From NCBI RefSeq assembly GCF_014652355.1, contig NZ_BMYQ01000002.1, positions 124,001 to 188,000 of the forward strand: 64,000 nucleotides of DNA, in the 5' to 3' direction. The first letter of the stretch is position 1. Each line of letters opens with the position of its first letter. The position numbers were made by a program, and so were the translations under genes. Shown piece by piece: positions 36,324 to 44,880 of this stretch. The notes under the pieces are model-generated. The model was not told the origin of the DNA and ran no database searches. It was given only the letters and a program-made list of their open reading frames with translations. The DNA is from Gemmobacter lanyuensis (GTDB lineage Bacteria; Pseudomonadota; Alphaproteobacteria; Rhodobacterales; Rhodobacteraceae).

Positions 36324-37622
36324 TCAAAGAACGTAACGGCTAAGGTCTGCCGATCGCGCCAAAGCGCCCACATTCGTCTCTACAAAGGCGGAATCGACGA
36401 CAACCTCTTCTCCGCGCCGGTCCGGGGCGCTGAAGGAGAGATCCTCGAACACCCGCTCCAGAATGGTATAGAGCCGCCGCGCCCCGATGTTTTCCACACT
36501 GCGGTTCACCTCGGCCGCGATGCGGGCCAGTGCCGCGATGCCATCTTCGGTAAAGCGGACCTGCACCTGTTCCGTCGCCATCAGCGCCGCATATTGCCGC
36601 GTCAGCGCATTGTCGGTCTCCGTCAGGATGCGCGTGAAGTCGCCCTCGGTCAGGGCCTGCAGCTCCACCCGGATCGGCAGGCGCCCCTGCAATTCGGGCA
36701 GCAGGTCTGATGGTTTGGCCACATGGAACGCGCCCGAGGCGATGAACAGGATATGGTCCGTCTTGACCGGCCCGTATTTGGTGGAAACCGTGGTGCCTTC
36801 GATCAGCGGCAGCAGGTCGCGCTGCACCCCCTCGCGGCTGACATCGGCGCCCCGCGCCTCGGCCCGGGCGCAGATCTTGTCGATCTCGTCCAGAAAGACG
36901 ATGCCGTTTTCCTGCACCGCCTCCAGCGCGGCGGCCTTGACCGCCTCATCATCCAGCAGCTTGTCGGCCTCTTGTCCCAGAAGCAATTCATAGCTGTCGG
37001 CCACGGTCATCTTCTTGCGTGTGCTGCGCCCACCGAAGGCCTTGAAGATGTCCTGGAGGCCCTGCATCTGCATTTCCATGCCGTTGCCGCCGCCCATCAT
37101 CATCGGGAAGGGCGTGCTGTCCTGCACCTCCAGCTCGATCATGGTCTGGTCCAGTTCGCCGCGTTTCAGTTTTTGGCGGAACAACTCGCGCGTCTGGTCT
37201 CGGGCATCCTTGCCGGCAATGGCCTCGATCACCCGGTCTTCGGCGGCGCGCAGGGCGCGGGCCTTCACCTCGTCCCGCATCCGGGTGCGGGTTTCGATCA
37301 TCGCGGCATCCACCAGATCGCGGATGATGCTGTCCACATCGCGGCCGACATAGCCAACTTCGGTGAATTTCGTCGCCTCGACCTTCAGGAACGGCGCGCG
37401 GGCGAGTTTCGCAAGCCTGCGGCTGATCTCGGTCTTGCCGACGCCGGTCGGCCCGATCATCAGGATGTTCTTGGGGTAAACCTCGTCGCGCAGATCATCG
37501 CCCAGCTGCTTGCGGCGCCAGCGGTTCCGCAGGGCGACCGCCACGGCACGTTTGGCATCCGCCTGCCCGATGATGAAACGATCCAGTTCCGAGACGATCT
37601 CGCGGGGGGTGAGATTGGTCAT
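36324..37622 (-). CDS. hslU: HslU, ATPase subunit of HslVU protease
   Basis: A 432-residue AAA+ unfoldase. It starts [17 protein letters not shown]. Walker A is [15 protein letters not shown], the I domain is present, and [11 protein letters not shown] is Walker B. The conserved C-terminal Arg-Tyr-Val-Leu (RYVL) that inserts into HslV is close to the consensus tail. It overlaps hslV by 4 bases as ATGA. Confidence 0.97.
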   Translation of the reverse strand: MTNLTPREIVSELDRFIIGQADAKRAVAVALRNRWRRKQLGDDLRDEVYPKNILMIGPTGVGKTEISRRLAKLARAPFLKVEATKFTEVGYVGRDVDSIIRDLVDAAMIETRTRMRDEVKARALRAAEDRVIEAIAGKDARDQTRELFRQKLKRGELDQTMIELEVQDSTPFPMMMGGGNGMEMQMQGLQDIFKAFGGRSTRKKMTVADSYELLLGQEADKLLDDEAVKAAALEAVQENGIVFLDEIDKICARAEARGADVSREGVQRDLLPLIEGTTVSTKYGPVKTDHILFIASGAFHVAKPSDLLPELQGRLPIRVELQALTEGDFTRILTETDNALTRQYAALMATEQVQVRFTEDGIAALARIAAEVNRSVENIGARRLYTILERVFEDLSFSAPDRRGEEVVVDSAFVETNVGALARSADLSRYVL

Positions 37623-38176
37623 TTCGCAATCCGCTCCACGGTCAGGTTGCCATTGGTGTAGACGCAAATATCGGCGGCAATCGCCATGGCTTTGCGCGCG
37701 ATCTCTTCCGCCGGAAGGTCGGTGTGCATCAGCCCCCGCGCCGCGGCGAGCGCGAAGTTCCCACCCGATCCGATAGCCGCGATGTCATGTTCCGGTTCCA
37801 GCACATCGCCCGCCCCTGTGATCACGAAAAGGTCGGCGCCGTCGGTCACGATCAGCATGGCTTCAAGGTTGCGCAGGTATTTGTCCATGCGCCAGTCCTT
37901 GGCCAGATCGACACAGGCCCGGGCCAGCTGCCCCGGTGCGGCCTCCAGCTTTTTCTCCAGCCGTTCCAGCAGGGTAAAGGCATCGGCGGTCGATCCGGCA
38001 AAGCCGCAGACCACGTCGCGCCCGCCGGGAGACAGGCGCCGCACCTTGCGCGCGGTGCCCTTGATCACGGTCTGACCCAGGCTGACCTGCCCGTCGCCTG
38101 CGACCACGACCTCACCCCCCCGGCGCACGCCGATGATGGTGGTGCCATGCCAACCGGGAAATTTGTCCTCTGCCAT
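37619..38176 (-). CDS. hslV: HslV, peptidase subunit of HslVU protease
   Basis: A 185-residue proteasome-like peptidase. A short propeptide precedes the catalytic Thr in [10 protein letters not shown], so processing would expose Thr. [12 protein letters not shown] and [14 protein letters not shown] follow. With HslU it degrades misfolded and regulatory proteins in the cytoplasm. ATG 38176 follows a GGAGG at good spacing; the ATG at 38188 contains that ribosome site and is less likely. Confidence 0.96.
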   Translation of the reverse strand: MAEDKFPGWHGTTIIGVRRGGEVVVAGDGQVSLGQTVIKGTARKVRRLSPGGRDVVCGFAGSTADAFTLLERLEKKLEAAPGQLARACVDLAKDWRMDKYLRNLEAMLIVTDGADLFVITGAGDVLEPEHDIAAIGSGGNFALAAARGLMHTDLPAEEIARKAMAIAADICVYTNGNLTVERIAK

Positions 38177-38221
38177 CGGGGCCTCCATTGTTTGAAGTTA
38201 TATGGCGCAGCCCCCGGCCCT

Positions 38222-39373
38222 TCACAACCCGCGCGGCGGTTTGATCCATTGGCCAGCCTGGCAGACGCCTGCCAGTGCCCAGTCCGGCCCCAGCGCCACC
38301 AGATCGGCCTGCCTGCCCGGCGCGATCAGGCCAAAGCGGTCTTCCAGACCTAGCAACCGGGCGGGTTCGGCGCTGGCCATCCGCAGCGCGCGTGCGGGGT
38401 CAAGGCCCACTTTTTCAACCAGTACCCCCACCGCACGCGGCAGCGTCAGGTCCGCTCCGGCCAGCGTGCCATCCGCCAGCGTCAGCCGCCCGTCTCGGCG
38501 CAGGATCTGGCGTCCGCCAAGCTCCATCTCTTGCAGGTCGCTGCCCGCAAAAGCCATGCAGTCACTGACCAGGAACACCCCCTCGGTCCGCGCAGCCAGC
38601 GCTGCCCGCAGGGTTTGCGGATGCACATGCACCCCGTCGGCAATCACCCCGGCCCCGGCCGTGCCGCCCAGCACCGCCCCGACCAGACCCGGCTCTCGGT
38701 TGCCGAGCTGGCTCATCGCATTGAACAGATGTGTGGCGCAGCGCGCACCCGCCGCAAAGGCGCGGTCCGCGCTTTCGGCCGTGCAGTCACTATGGCCGAG
38801 GCTCACGATCACCCCGGTTTGGGCCAGCTGGCGGATCTGATCCGGGGTCGCGGCCTCGGGCGCAAGTGTCACCATCAGGCGCGGCAAGCGTTCCGCAGCC
38901 GTACATAGCAGATGCAGATCGTCAGCGGTCATGGGGCGGATCAAACCGGCATCATGGGCGCCCTTGCGCCGCGGGTCGAGGTGCGGCCCCTCCAAATGCA
39001 GGCCCAGAAAACCCGGCACACCTTGGCGCGCGGCGTCGATTCCGGCTGCAATGACCTGTGCGGTCACCTTCGGCGTATCTGTGATCAAGGTCGGCAGAAT
39101 TCCTGCCGATCCCAAGGCCAGATGCGTGGCGCAGATCTGGCGCAGCTGGTCCGCCATGGTCGTGGCGCCGACCATCTGCCCGCCCCCGCCATTTACCTGC
39201 ACATCCAGAAATGCGGGTGCCAGCGTTATCCCCGGCAATCGCCTGTGATCTGCGGCCCCGGCCTGACTGGCGGGCAACACGGCCGCGATCTTTGACCCCT
39301 CCAGAACCAGCGCAATCTGATCAAGGATCTGTGTCCCGTCAAAGAGACGGTCGGGAAGCAGAACCTGGCGCAT
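38222..39373 (-). CDS. nagA: N-acetylglucosamine-6-phosphate deacetylase
   Basis: A 383-residue amidohydrolase. HLEGPHLDPRRKGAHD, VTLAPEAA, IVSLGHSDCTAESA, THLFNAMSQLGNREPG and LVSDCMAFAG are the metal- and substrate-binding blocks of NagA. It removes acetate from GlcNAc-6-phosphate in amino-sugar catabolism and cell-wall recycling. It overlaps the upstream kinase gene as ATGA. The deaminase NagB is not in the window. The hslVU genes follow 45 bases downstream on the same strand. Confidence 0.93.
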   Translation of the reverse strand: MRQVLLPDRLFDGTQILDQIALVLEGSKIAAVLPASQAGAADHRRLPGITLAPAFLDVQVNGGGGQMVGATTMADQLRQICATHLALGSAGILPTLITDTPKVTAQVIAAGIDAARQGVPGFLGLHLEGPHLDPRRKGAHDAGLIRPMTADDLHLLCTAAERLPRLMVTLAPEAATPDQIRQLAQTGVIVSLGHSDCTAESADRAFAAGARCATHLFNAMSQLGNREPGLVGAVLGGTAGAGVIADGVHVHPQTLRAALAARTEGVFLVSDCMAFAGSDLQEMELGGRQILRRDGRLTLADGTLAGADLTLPRAVGVLVEKVGLDPARALRMASAEPARLLGLEDRFGLIAPGRQADLVALGPDWALAGVCQAGQWIKPPRGL

Positions 39374-40206
39374 CAATCCGCCCCCGTGCGGGCCATCCAG
39401 AGCGCGCCATCCACGGCAGAGCCCCGTGCGGCGCGTTGCGGCCAATCCGATTGCAGCGCAGCCGCGTAAAACGGCCCCAGTCCACCGAGAAAGACAACCG
39501 GCAGCGCAGGCTGGGGCTGAATCGCCTGAATCAGGCCACGCACTTCCGCAAGGGCTGTGGCGCGAACTTCGATCGCCGCAGAATCATCCGAGCCAAGGAT
39601 TTGCGGCGCGAAGGCCCCGAAATCCACGGGCCGCGACTGTCCGCCAAAGGCGATGATTCCCTCCGGCCCGCCCATTTCACGCAAGATCGTGGTCAGAAGC
39701 GGTGTCAGCGGGGCATAGCCATCATGGGCGCGCAGGGCTGCAGACAACAGCCGCCGCCCCAGCACGGCGCCACTGCCCTCATCCCCCAGCAGAAACCCAT
39801 GGCCGCCGAACTGCGCAAATGCCCCGCGCTGTTGCCGCGTGAAAACCGACCCGGTCCCGAGGATGGCGACGATTCCATCTTCACCCTGCAGCGCGCCCGT
39901 GGTTGCGGTCACCGCATCATTGACGATCCGGCAGGATCGGAATGGCAGGTTCCGGGCAAGCTCGGCCACGGGCCCCGGCATCCCTGCGCCGGCAAGACCC
40001 AGAACGGCCGTCAGGTCGGGCGCAGAAATCCCGGTGCCATCCAGTGCTTGGTCCACGGCGGCCATGATATTCGACCGTGTTCCAGCCACGTCGGTATTCA
40101 CATTCGCAGGTCCGGCATGACCCCGGCCCAGAATGCGCCCCGTTTCATCCGCCACGGCGACGCGGCATCCGGTCCCGCCGCCATCAACCCCCAGATAATG
40201 TGGCAT
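39373..40206 (-). CDS. BadF/BadG-type ATPase, probable N-acetylglucosamine kinase
   Basis: A 277-residue ASKHA-fold kinase. The phosphate-binding YLGVDGGGTGCRVAVAD is at the N-terminus, then AVLGLAGAG, IVAILGTGSVFTRQ and FLLGDEGSGAVLGRRLL. This is the BadF/BadG/BcrA/BcrD family that includes eukaryotic-type N-acetylglucosamine kinase. Coupling to nagA by ATGA overlap supports GlcNAc phosphorylation, then NagA deacetylation. ATG 40206 is preceded by GGGGAAGG. Confidence 0.85.
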   Translation of the reverse strand: MPHYLGVDGGGTGCRVAVADETGRILGRGHAGPANVNTDVAGTRSNIMAAVDQALDGTGISAPDLTAVLGLAGAGMPGPVAELARNLPFRSCRIVNDAVTATTGALQGEDGIVAILGTGSVFTRQQRGAFAQFGGHGFLLGDEGSGAVLGRRLLSAALRAHDGYAPLTPLLTTILREMGGPEGIIAFGGQSRPVDFGAFAPQILGSDDSAAIEVRATALAEVRGLIQAIQPQPALPVVFLGGLGPFYAAALQSDWPQRAARGSAVDGALWMARTGAD

Positions 40207-40669
40207 CACCTTCCCCAATCACCGCTGCGCCACCATCCATAGCGGAAACGGCCCTGCCCGCGCAAATCGGAACGCGCCGCTGCCGTCAAACCCGCCCTGT
40301 GGCGGCGCAGACACAGCCGTCCTGCGCTACGGGGGATCTGCGGGGCTGGAATACCCCGCCCCAGAGCGCATTCTTCGGGCAGCACCGCCGATCAAGAAGG
40401 TCAGGCCGGTTTCCAGATCCTCTGTCCAATTGTGCTTTGATCATAAGTTTACACAATATGTAGTGTTAGGTTTGCGTGAGTAATCTACGGCGCTGCACGC
40501 AAAGATTGTGGCTAAACTATGGGGAAAAAGAGGAAAATCGAGACGCCACCTGAACAGAGGGCTGGAAATGGCATCCAAACGAATGTATTTCTGAACCTAA
40601 TTGGACCCTGAAAACAGGGCCGACAACAAAGTTGCGGGTGAGCAGCCCGATTTGAGGCGGAGTAGTAAG
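40207..40669. promoter_or_regulatory. Divergent regulatory region between amino-sugar kinase and adhesin
   Basis: This 463-bp gap is the longest in the window. The kinase-proximal part is GC-rich with two inverted repeats: GCGCCGC (40274-40280) with GCGGCGC (40312-40318), and GCGGGG (40341-40346) with CCCCGC (40355-40360). The adhesin-proximal 200 bp is A/T-richer. It contains the dyad TTTGCGTG (40471-40478) with CACGCAAA (40496-40503). A ribosome site GGAG sits 8 bases before the adhesin ATG. No RNA gene was recognised. The promoters are not clear by eye. Confidence 0.5.
40471..40503. promoter_or_regulatory. 8-bp inverted repeat (candidate operator) upstream of the adhesin
   Basis: TTTGCGTG and CACGCAAA are perfect reverse complements, separated by 17 bases, in the A/T-rich stretch about 170 bases before the adhesin start. 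Spacing fits a dimeric regulator or an RNA hairpin. No known regulator motif recognised. Confidence 0.4.
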
Positions 40670-43507
40670 ATGGTTCAGGCGATTGATTTCGCCGTCCGCA
40701 ATTCTGCGGGCGCAGTGACGCATGGCATCGCTGGCGGCGAGGGCAGCAATTTCATTCAAATTGGATCGGGTGAGCAGATTTCGCTCAATGTGGCCCAGTC
40801 CAGCGTCCTTGGGTATGAACGCAAGGGCGCAAACCTCATCGTGCATCTGGTGGATGGCAGCGATGTTGTTCTTAACGGTTACTACGATGTTGCCCCGGGC
40901 CAGCTGAACCGCCTTTACCTGTCGTCGAACGGCGAGGTGACAGAGGTTCTTCTGAGCGATGCCGGCACCGCTGGACCGGTGGCCGCAAGCTATGGCCCGG
41001 TCGACGCCTGGAACAAGTTCTCGACGCTCGACGATCTGCGTTTTGAAGGTGCGGATGCTTTCGCCGATGCGCAGATCTATTCTGACGAACCCGCGGGCAT
41101 GGGCGCGCTGGCACCCGGCCTTCTGGGCGCTGGTGGTTTGGGCGCTGCCGCACTTGCGGCCGGCCTTCTGGGTGGTGTCGCCCTGCTTGGCGGCGGCAGC
41201 AGCGGCGAAGGGGGCGACAGCACCGACAATTCGGGCGGTGACGGCACCGATGATGGTGACGATGACGGCACCGACGATGGCACCGATGATGGCGATGACG
41301 ACGGCACCGACGATGGCGACGACGATGGCGACGACGACGGCACCGACGATGGCGATGACGACGGCAACGACGATGGCGATGACGACGGCACTGACGATGG
41401 CGATGACGACGGCACTGACGATGGCGACGATGACGGCACCGACGATGGCGACGATGACGGCACCGATCGCGCCGAACCCACAGTCGACGACCCTGACCAT
41501 TCTGAAACCCTGACCACCAATACCGAGGATCCCAAGCTGGTGATCACCGGCACGGGTGAGCCGGGCGATCATGTGACCGTGGTGGTTGGCGACCGGACGC
41601 AAACCACCACGATCACCAGCAACGGCACCTGGGGTGTAGAATTCTCGGGCGAGAATTTCCCCTCGGATGGCAATTTCAGCAGTGAAGTGACCGTCACCGG
41701 CGGTGGCTTCACCTATGAACTGGATGGCCCCGACTTCATCATCGACATGACCCCGCCGCCGGTTTCGGCGACCCGCGGTGTCGAAAGTGTCGGTGATGTG
41801 GAAAATGCTGCGGAATATGCTGATGGCGTGACCATTGCCGGTCGCGGCGAAGCAGGCGCAACGGTTGAAGTGGTGATCGGCGGCGTCAGCCACACAACCA
41901 CCGTCGGCCCGCGTGGCAATTGGTCTGTGACCTTCACCACCTCGGAAATCCCCTCGGGGGAGGCGGTCCATGAGGCGACCATCACTGCGACCGATCCGCT
42001 GGGCAACCAGACGGTCATCACCGAAAATGTCGTGATCGACACGGAGATTCCGCTGGCGATTACCTCGCCGGTGATGGGCGATGACTATATCTCGGCCTCC
42101 GAACGTTCGGCGAGCGCGGGGATCACCCTGTCCGGCACGGGCGAGGCGGGTGCCTCGATCGAAGTGTCGGTCGAAGGCGTTACCCGTAGCGCGACGGTGG
42201 CGGATGATGGCAGCTGGTCGGTGAATTTCGCCGGTACCGAGCTGCGCGCCGGGACCTATGATTCCACCGTTTCGGTTACTTCCACCGATGCCGCAGGCAA
42301 TAGCACCACCGAGACTCATGTCGTTCATATCGACACCGAAGTCCGCAATTTCGCAGGGGCAACCGACAGCGTGGTGAACGCCGCCGATGCGGCGGGGGAC
42401 CTGGAGGTGACAGGGACCGTCGAAGTGGGCGCGCGCGTTCAGGTGGAATGGAAGGGAACCTGGTACAACGCTTCGGTCGATGCCAGCGGCAACTGGAGCG
42501 CCTCGATCCCGGCCTCGGCCATCCCGGCGGGGGAAAGCAATGTCGTTCTGACGATGCGTGCCACCGATCATATCGGCAATGTCAGCACACAGACCCAGAC
42601 CGTGCGCGTTGATACGCTGGTCAATACGCTGGGTCTGTCGGGTGACATCGGCGGCGATGGCGTCATCAATGCGGCAGAACATGCCCAGGGTGTGACGATT
42701 TCGGGCTTTGTCGAGCCGAATTCCACGGTCGAAATCTCACTTCCCAATGGCGCGACCCGCACCGTGACCGCCGGGGCCAATGGCCGCTGGAGCGCGGATT
42801 TCGCATCGGCCGATCTGCCGTCGGGCGACGGGGTGGAAACCACGTTCACCGTCACCGCAACGGACAGCGTGGGCAATACCGATTTCTTCGAAGAGGTGGT
42901 GACGATCGACACCGTCGCGCCGCCCAGCCCTGAAATCACTGCCGTGACCCCCACCAAGGACGGCAGCGGCAATGCGGTCGGGGTGCGCGCACTCTATACC
43001 GAGATGACAGATGACACTTACACCTTCGACCGTGTCGATGCCTCGGGGTCGGTGACGCATATCTCGGCAACCGAGACGGACAACCAGACCTTCGGCGAAA
43101 CCGAATTCCGGTTCGGGTCGAATGTGCCGGATGGCAGCTATCTGGTGATCAACAACGCCGATGCGGCTGGCAACAGCTCGTCCACGCTGCTGATTGTCAA
43201 TACGACCAGCTCGGTCGAGGTGGATCTGGACCGCGCGGGCTTGTCCCACTTTGACTTTGCCGCCGTGGACCTGACCTGGGCCCCCGATGCGCAGCTTACG
43301 ATCAACGACACGCAGCTGCACCATCTGACCGGATCGGACCATACCTTGATCATCAAGGGGGACAGCCGCGATGATGTGACGCTGGACGGCGACTTCCACG
43401 CCACAGGAACCCGGACGATGGATGGCCAGAGCTATACCATCTACACGCTGGATGGCGGCGCCGGGTCGGTGCTTGTGGATGACGACATCACGACCCGTAC
43501 GATCTGA
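40670..43507 (+). CDS. BapA-like large repetitive surface protein, type I secretion substrate
   Basis: A 945-residue acidic protein. The N-terminal domain (residues 1 to about 140, IDFAVRNSAGAVTHG, with an outer-membrane-retention-type beta fold) resembles the BapA prefix domain. A Gly/Ala hydrophobic stretch follows (about 143-178), then an Asp-rich linker of GTDDGDDD repeats (about 192-263). Five Ig-like repeats follow (about 285-760), each with GTGEAG-like starts, GNWSV or GSWSV in the middle, and ending VVIDTE or similar. The C-terminal part ends LDGGAGSVLVDDDI, like other type I secretion targeting domains. No N-terminal Sec signal is seen, as expected. The next three genes supply its transporter. 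Function as a biofilm or attachment protein is inferred. Confidence 0.85.
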   Translation: MVQAIDFAVRNSAGAVTHGIAGGEGSNFIQIGSGEQISLNVAQSSVLGYERKGANLIVHLVDGSDVVLNGYYDVAPGQLNRLYLSSNGEVTEVLLSDAGTAGPVAASYGPVDAWNKFSTLDDLRFEGADAFADAQIYSDEPAGMGALAPGLLGAGGLGAAALAAGLLGGVALLGGGSSGEGGDSTDNSGGDGTDDGDDDGTDDGTDDGDDDGTDDGDDDGDDDGTDDGDDDGNDDGDDDGTDDGDDDGTDDGDDDGTDDGDDDGTDRAEPTVDDPDHSETLTTNTEDPKLVITGTGEPGDHVTVVVGDRTQTTTITSNGTWGVEFSGENFPSDGNFSSEVTVTGGGFTYELDGPDFIIDMTPPPVSATRGVESVGDVENAAEYADGVTIAGRGEAGATVEVVIGGVSHTTTVGPRGNWSVTFTTSEIPSGEAVHEATITATDPLGNQTVITENVVIDTEIPLAITSPVMGDDYISASERSASAGITLSGTGEAGASIEVSVEGVTRSATVADDGSWSVNFAGTELRAGTYDSTVSVTSTDAAGNSTTETHVVHIDTEVRNFAGATDSVVNAADAAGDLEVTGTVEVGARVQVEWKGTWYNASVDASGNWSASIPASAIPAGESNVVLTMRATDHIGNVSTQTQTVRVDTLVNTLGLSGDIGGDGVINAAEHAQGVTISGFVEPNSTVEISLPNGATRTVTAGANGRWSADFASADLPSGDGVETTFTVTATDSVGNTDFFEEVVTIDTVAPPSPEITAVTPTKDGSGNAVGVRALYTEMTDDTYTFDRVDASGSVTHISATETDNQTFGETEFRFGSNVPDGSYLVINNADAAGNSSSTLLIVNTTSSVEVDLDRAGLSHFDFAAVDLTWAPDAQLTINDTQLHHLTGSDHTLIIKGDSRDDVTLDGDFHATGTRTMDGQSYTIYTLDGGAGSVLVDDDITTRTI
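41243..41458 (+). repeat. Tandem 24-bp repeat coding for GTDDGDDD
   Basis: A 216-bp array inside the adhesin gene. It encodes eight 8-residue units (seven GTDDGDDD and one GNDDGDDD) and two half-units, GTDD and GDDD. Codons alternate between GAC and GAT, so the DNA repeats are imperfect but still recombinogenic. Length may vary between strains. Confidence 0.85.
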
Positions 43508-43518
43508 CGGGGCCCGCC

Positions 43519-44880
43519 ATGCCCGCCCCCCATGTTCTCGCTGTGTCTGCCGGGGTGAAGCGCCCCGGCACCGCCCTGACGCTTGTGCTGGCCCTGTCGG
43601 GGTGCATGGGCGGCTACGGGCCGGATGTTACCAAGTTCGGGTTTGGGGCGGGGACGCGCCCGGATCAGGCCAGCCTGGCACCGGGGGGCGAATTGGCCCG
43701 TTCGGGTCAGGCCTCGGCGCAAGGATCGGCAATCATCGGTGATCTGGCTGCGCGTCAGTCCGTTCTTCCCACGGTTGGCCCCTATGCCGACGTGGCGCAA
43801 GCGGTGATCGAGGCCAATGCAGGCCCTGCCCGTGCAGAATTGCGCGTGGCCCGTCTGCGGGCCGAGGCCCGGTCGCAGAACTGGCTTCCCACGCTGTCGC
43901 CCACGCTGAGCCTGACAGATCTGGGTGAGGCTGCGGCCTCGCTCCTGCTTGAACAGGTGCTGTTTGATGGGGGGGGCCGCAAGGCCGAACGGGCCTTTGC
44001 CGCCGCCGATGTCGAGGTTGCGGCGACGACGCTTTCGCTCGATTTCAACCAGCGCGTCTTTGAAGGCCTGGGTCACTACCTCCGCGCGCAACGTGCGCTG
44101 GAACAGGCGCGGCTGGCCGAAGCGGCCGTGGGCCGCATGGCCGAATTTGAACGCATCGTTGGAATCCGTCTGGAAGGCGGTATGTCAGATCGGTCGGAAC
44201 AGCAGGTCATCGCGCAGAAGGCCGCTGAAATGCGCGCCAAGATGAACGATGACCGCTTTCAGGCGCAGCAGGCCATGGCAGAGCTGAACGCCATGTCCGC
44301 GCGTCCGCTGGACGGTCTGTCGGGGCTGCAACCCCTGCCCGCCGATCCCGGCGCGCCCGAACCCCTTTCGGTCGTGAAGGCCCGGGCCGAGGCGGCGCGC
44401 ATGATGGCCGAGGCCGATATGGCCCGTTCGGGCTATGCGCCCAAACTGACTGCCGCCGCCGCGATGGATCACAAGGGCAATGCGGAATCCGGCCTTTCGG
44501 TGGAATTCGACAATGCCCTCGGTCTGGGCACGGGGGCCGCGCTGGATGCGATTGCCGCATCGCGCGATGTGGCCGACCGTCGTGTTGCCCAGACATCCGA
44601 AGCGGCCAACCGTGATCTGGTCGCCCTTCAGCAAGAGATTGCGACTCTGACCGCCCGCGAGGCCGAGGGCCGCGCCGTGCTGGGGCAAACTGAAGCCACG
44701 CTCCATATGTTCACCGAGCAATACAAGGTTGGTCGGCGCACGCTGATGGAATTGGTAAACATGTTCGAAAGCTATTCCGCGATGGAGCGCGAAATGGCGG
44801 GCCTGAAGTATGAAATTGCCCTGAAGCGGCTTCAGATCGCGCGCGACAGGGGTGTTCTGGTGAATGGGGCTCTGTTGTGA
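43519..44880 (+). CDS. TolC-family outer-membrane protein of a type I secretion system
   Basis: A 453-residue TolC-like protein. The N-terminus has a lipoprotein-like signal, LTLVLALSGCMGGYG, with Cys after Gly. The helical hairpin repeats typical of TolC are visible: SQNWLPTLSPTLSLTD, EQVLFDGGGRKAERAF and YKVGRRTLMELVNMFESYSA. It would form the outer-membrane channel for the adjacent ABC and HlyD proteins. It starts 11 bases after the adhesin stop and overlaps the ABC gene as GTGA. Confidence 0.9.
   Translation: MPAPHVLAVSAGVKRPGTALTLVLALSGCMGGYGPDVTKFGFGAGTRPDQASLAPGGELARSGQASAQGSAIIGDLAARQSVLPTVGPYADVAQAVIEANAGPARAELRVARLRAEARSQNWLPTLSPTLSLTDLGEAAASLLLEQVLFDGGGRKAERAFAAADVEVAATTLSLDFNQRVFEGLGHYLRAQRALEQARLAEAAVGRMAEFERIVGIRLEGGMSDRSEQQVIAQKAAEMRAKMNDDRFQAQQAMAELNAMSARPLDGLSGLQPLPADPGAPEPLSVVKARAEAARMMAEADMARSGYAPKLTAAAAMDHKGNAESGLSVEFDNALGLGTGAALDAIAASRDVADRRVAQTSEAANRDLVALQQEIATLTAREAEGRAVLGQTEATLHMFTEQYKVGRRTLMELVNMFESYSAMEREMAGLKYEIALKRLQIARDRGVLVNGALL

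Noticed and set aside
41243-41458. Regular repeats considered as a CRISPR array
   Set aside because: The repeat is coding, has no unique spacers, and is read in frame as GTDDGDDD.
40517-42682. A 721-codon open frame opposite the adhesin gene
   Set aside because: The Ile/Val/Ala repeat in it is the complement of the Asp-rich repeat. No ribosome site or family motif supports it, and the plus-strand protein has clear Ig-like repeats.
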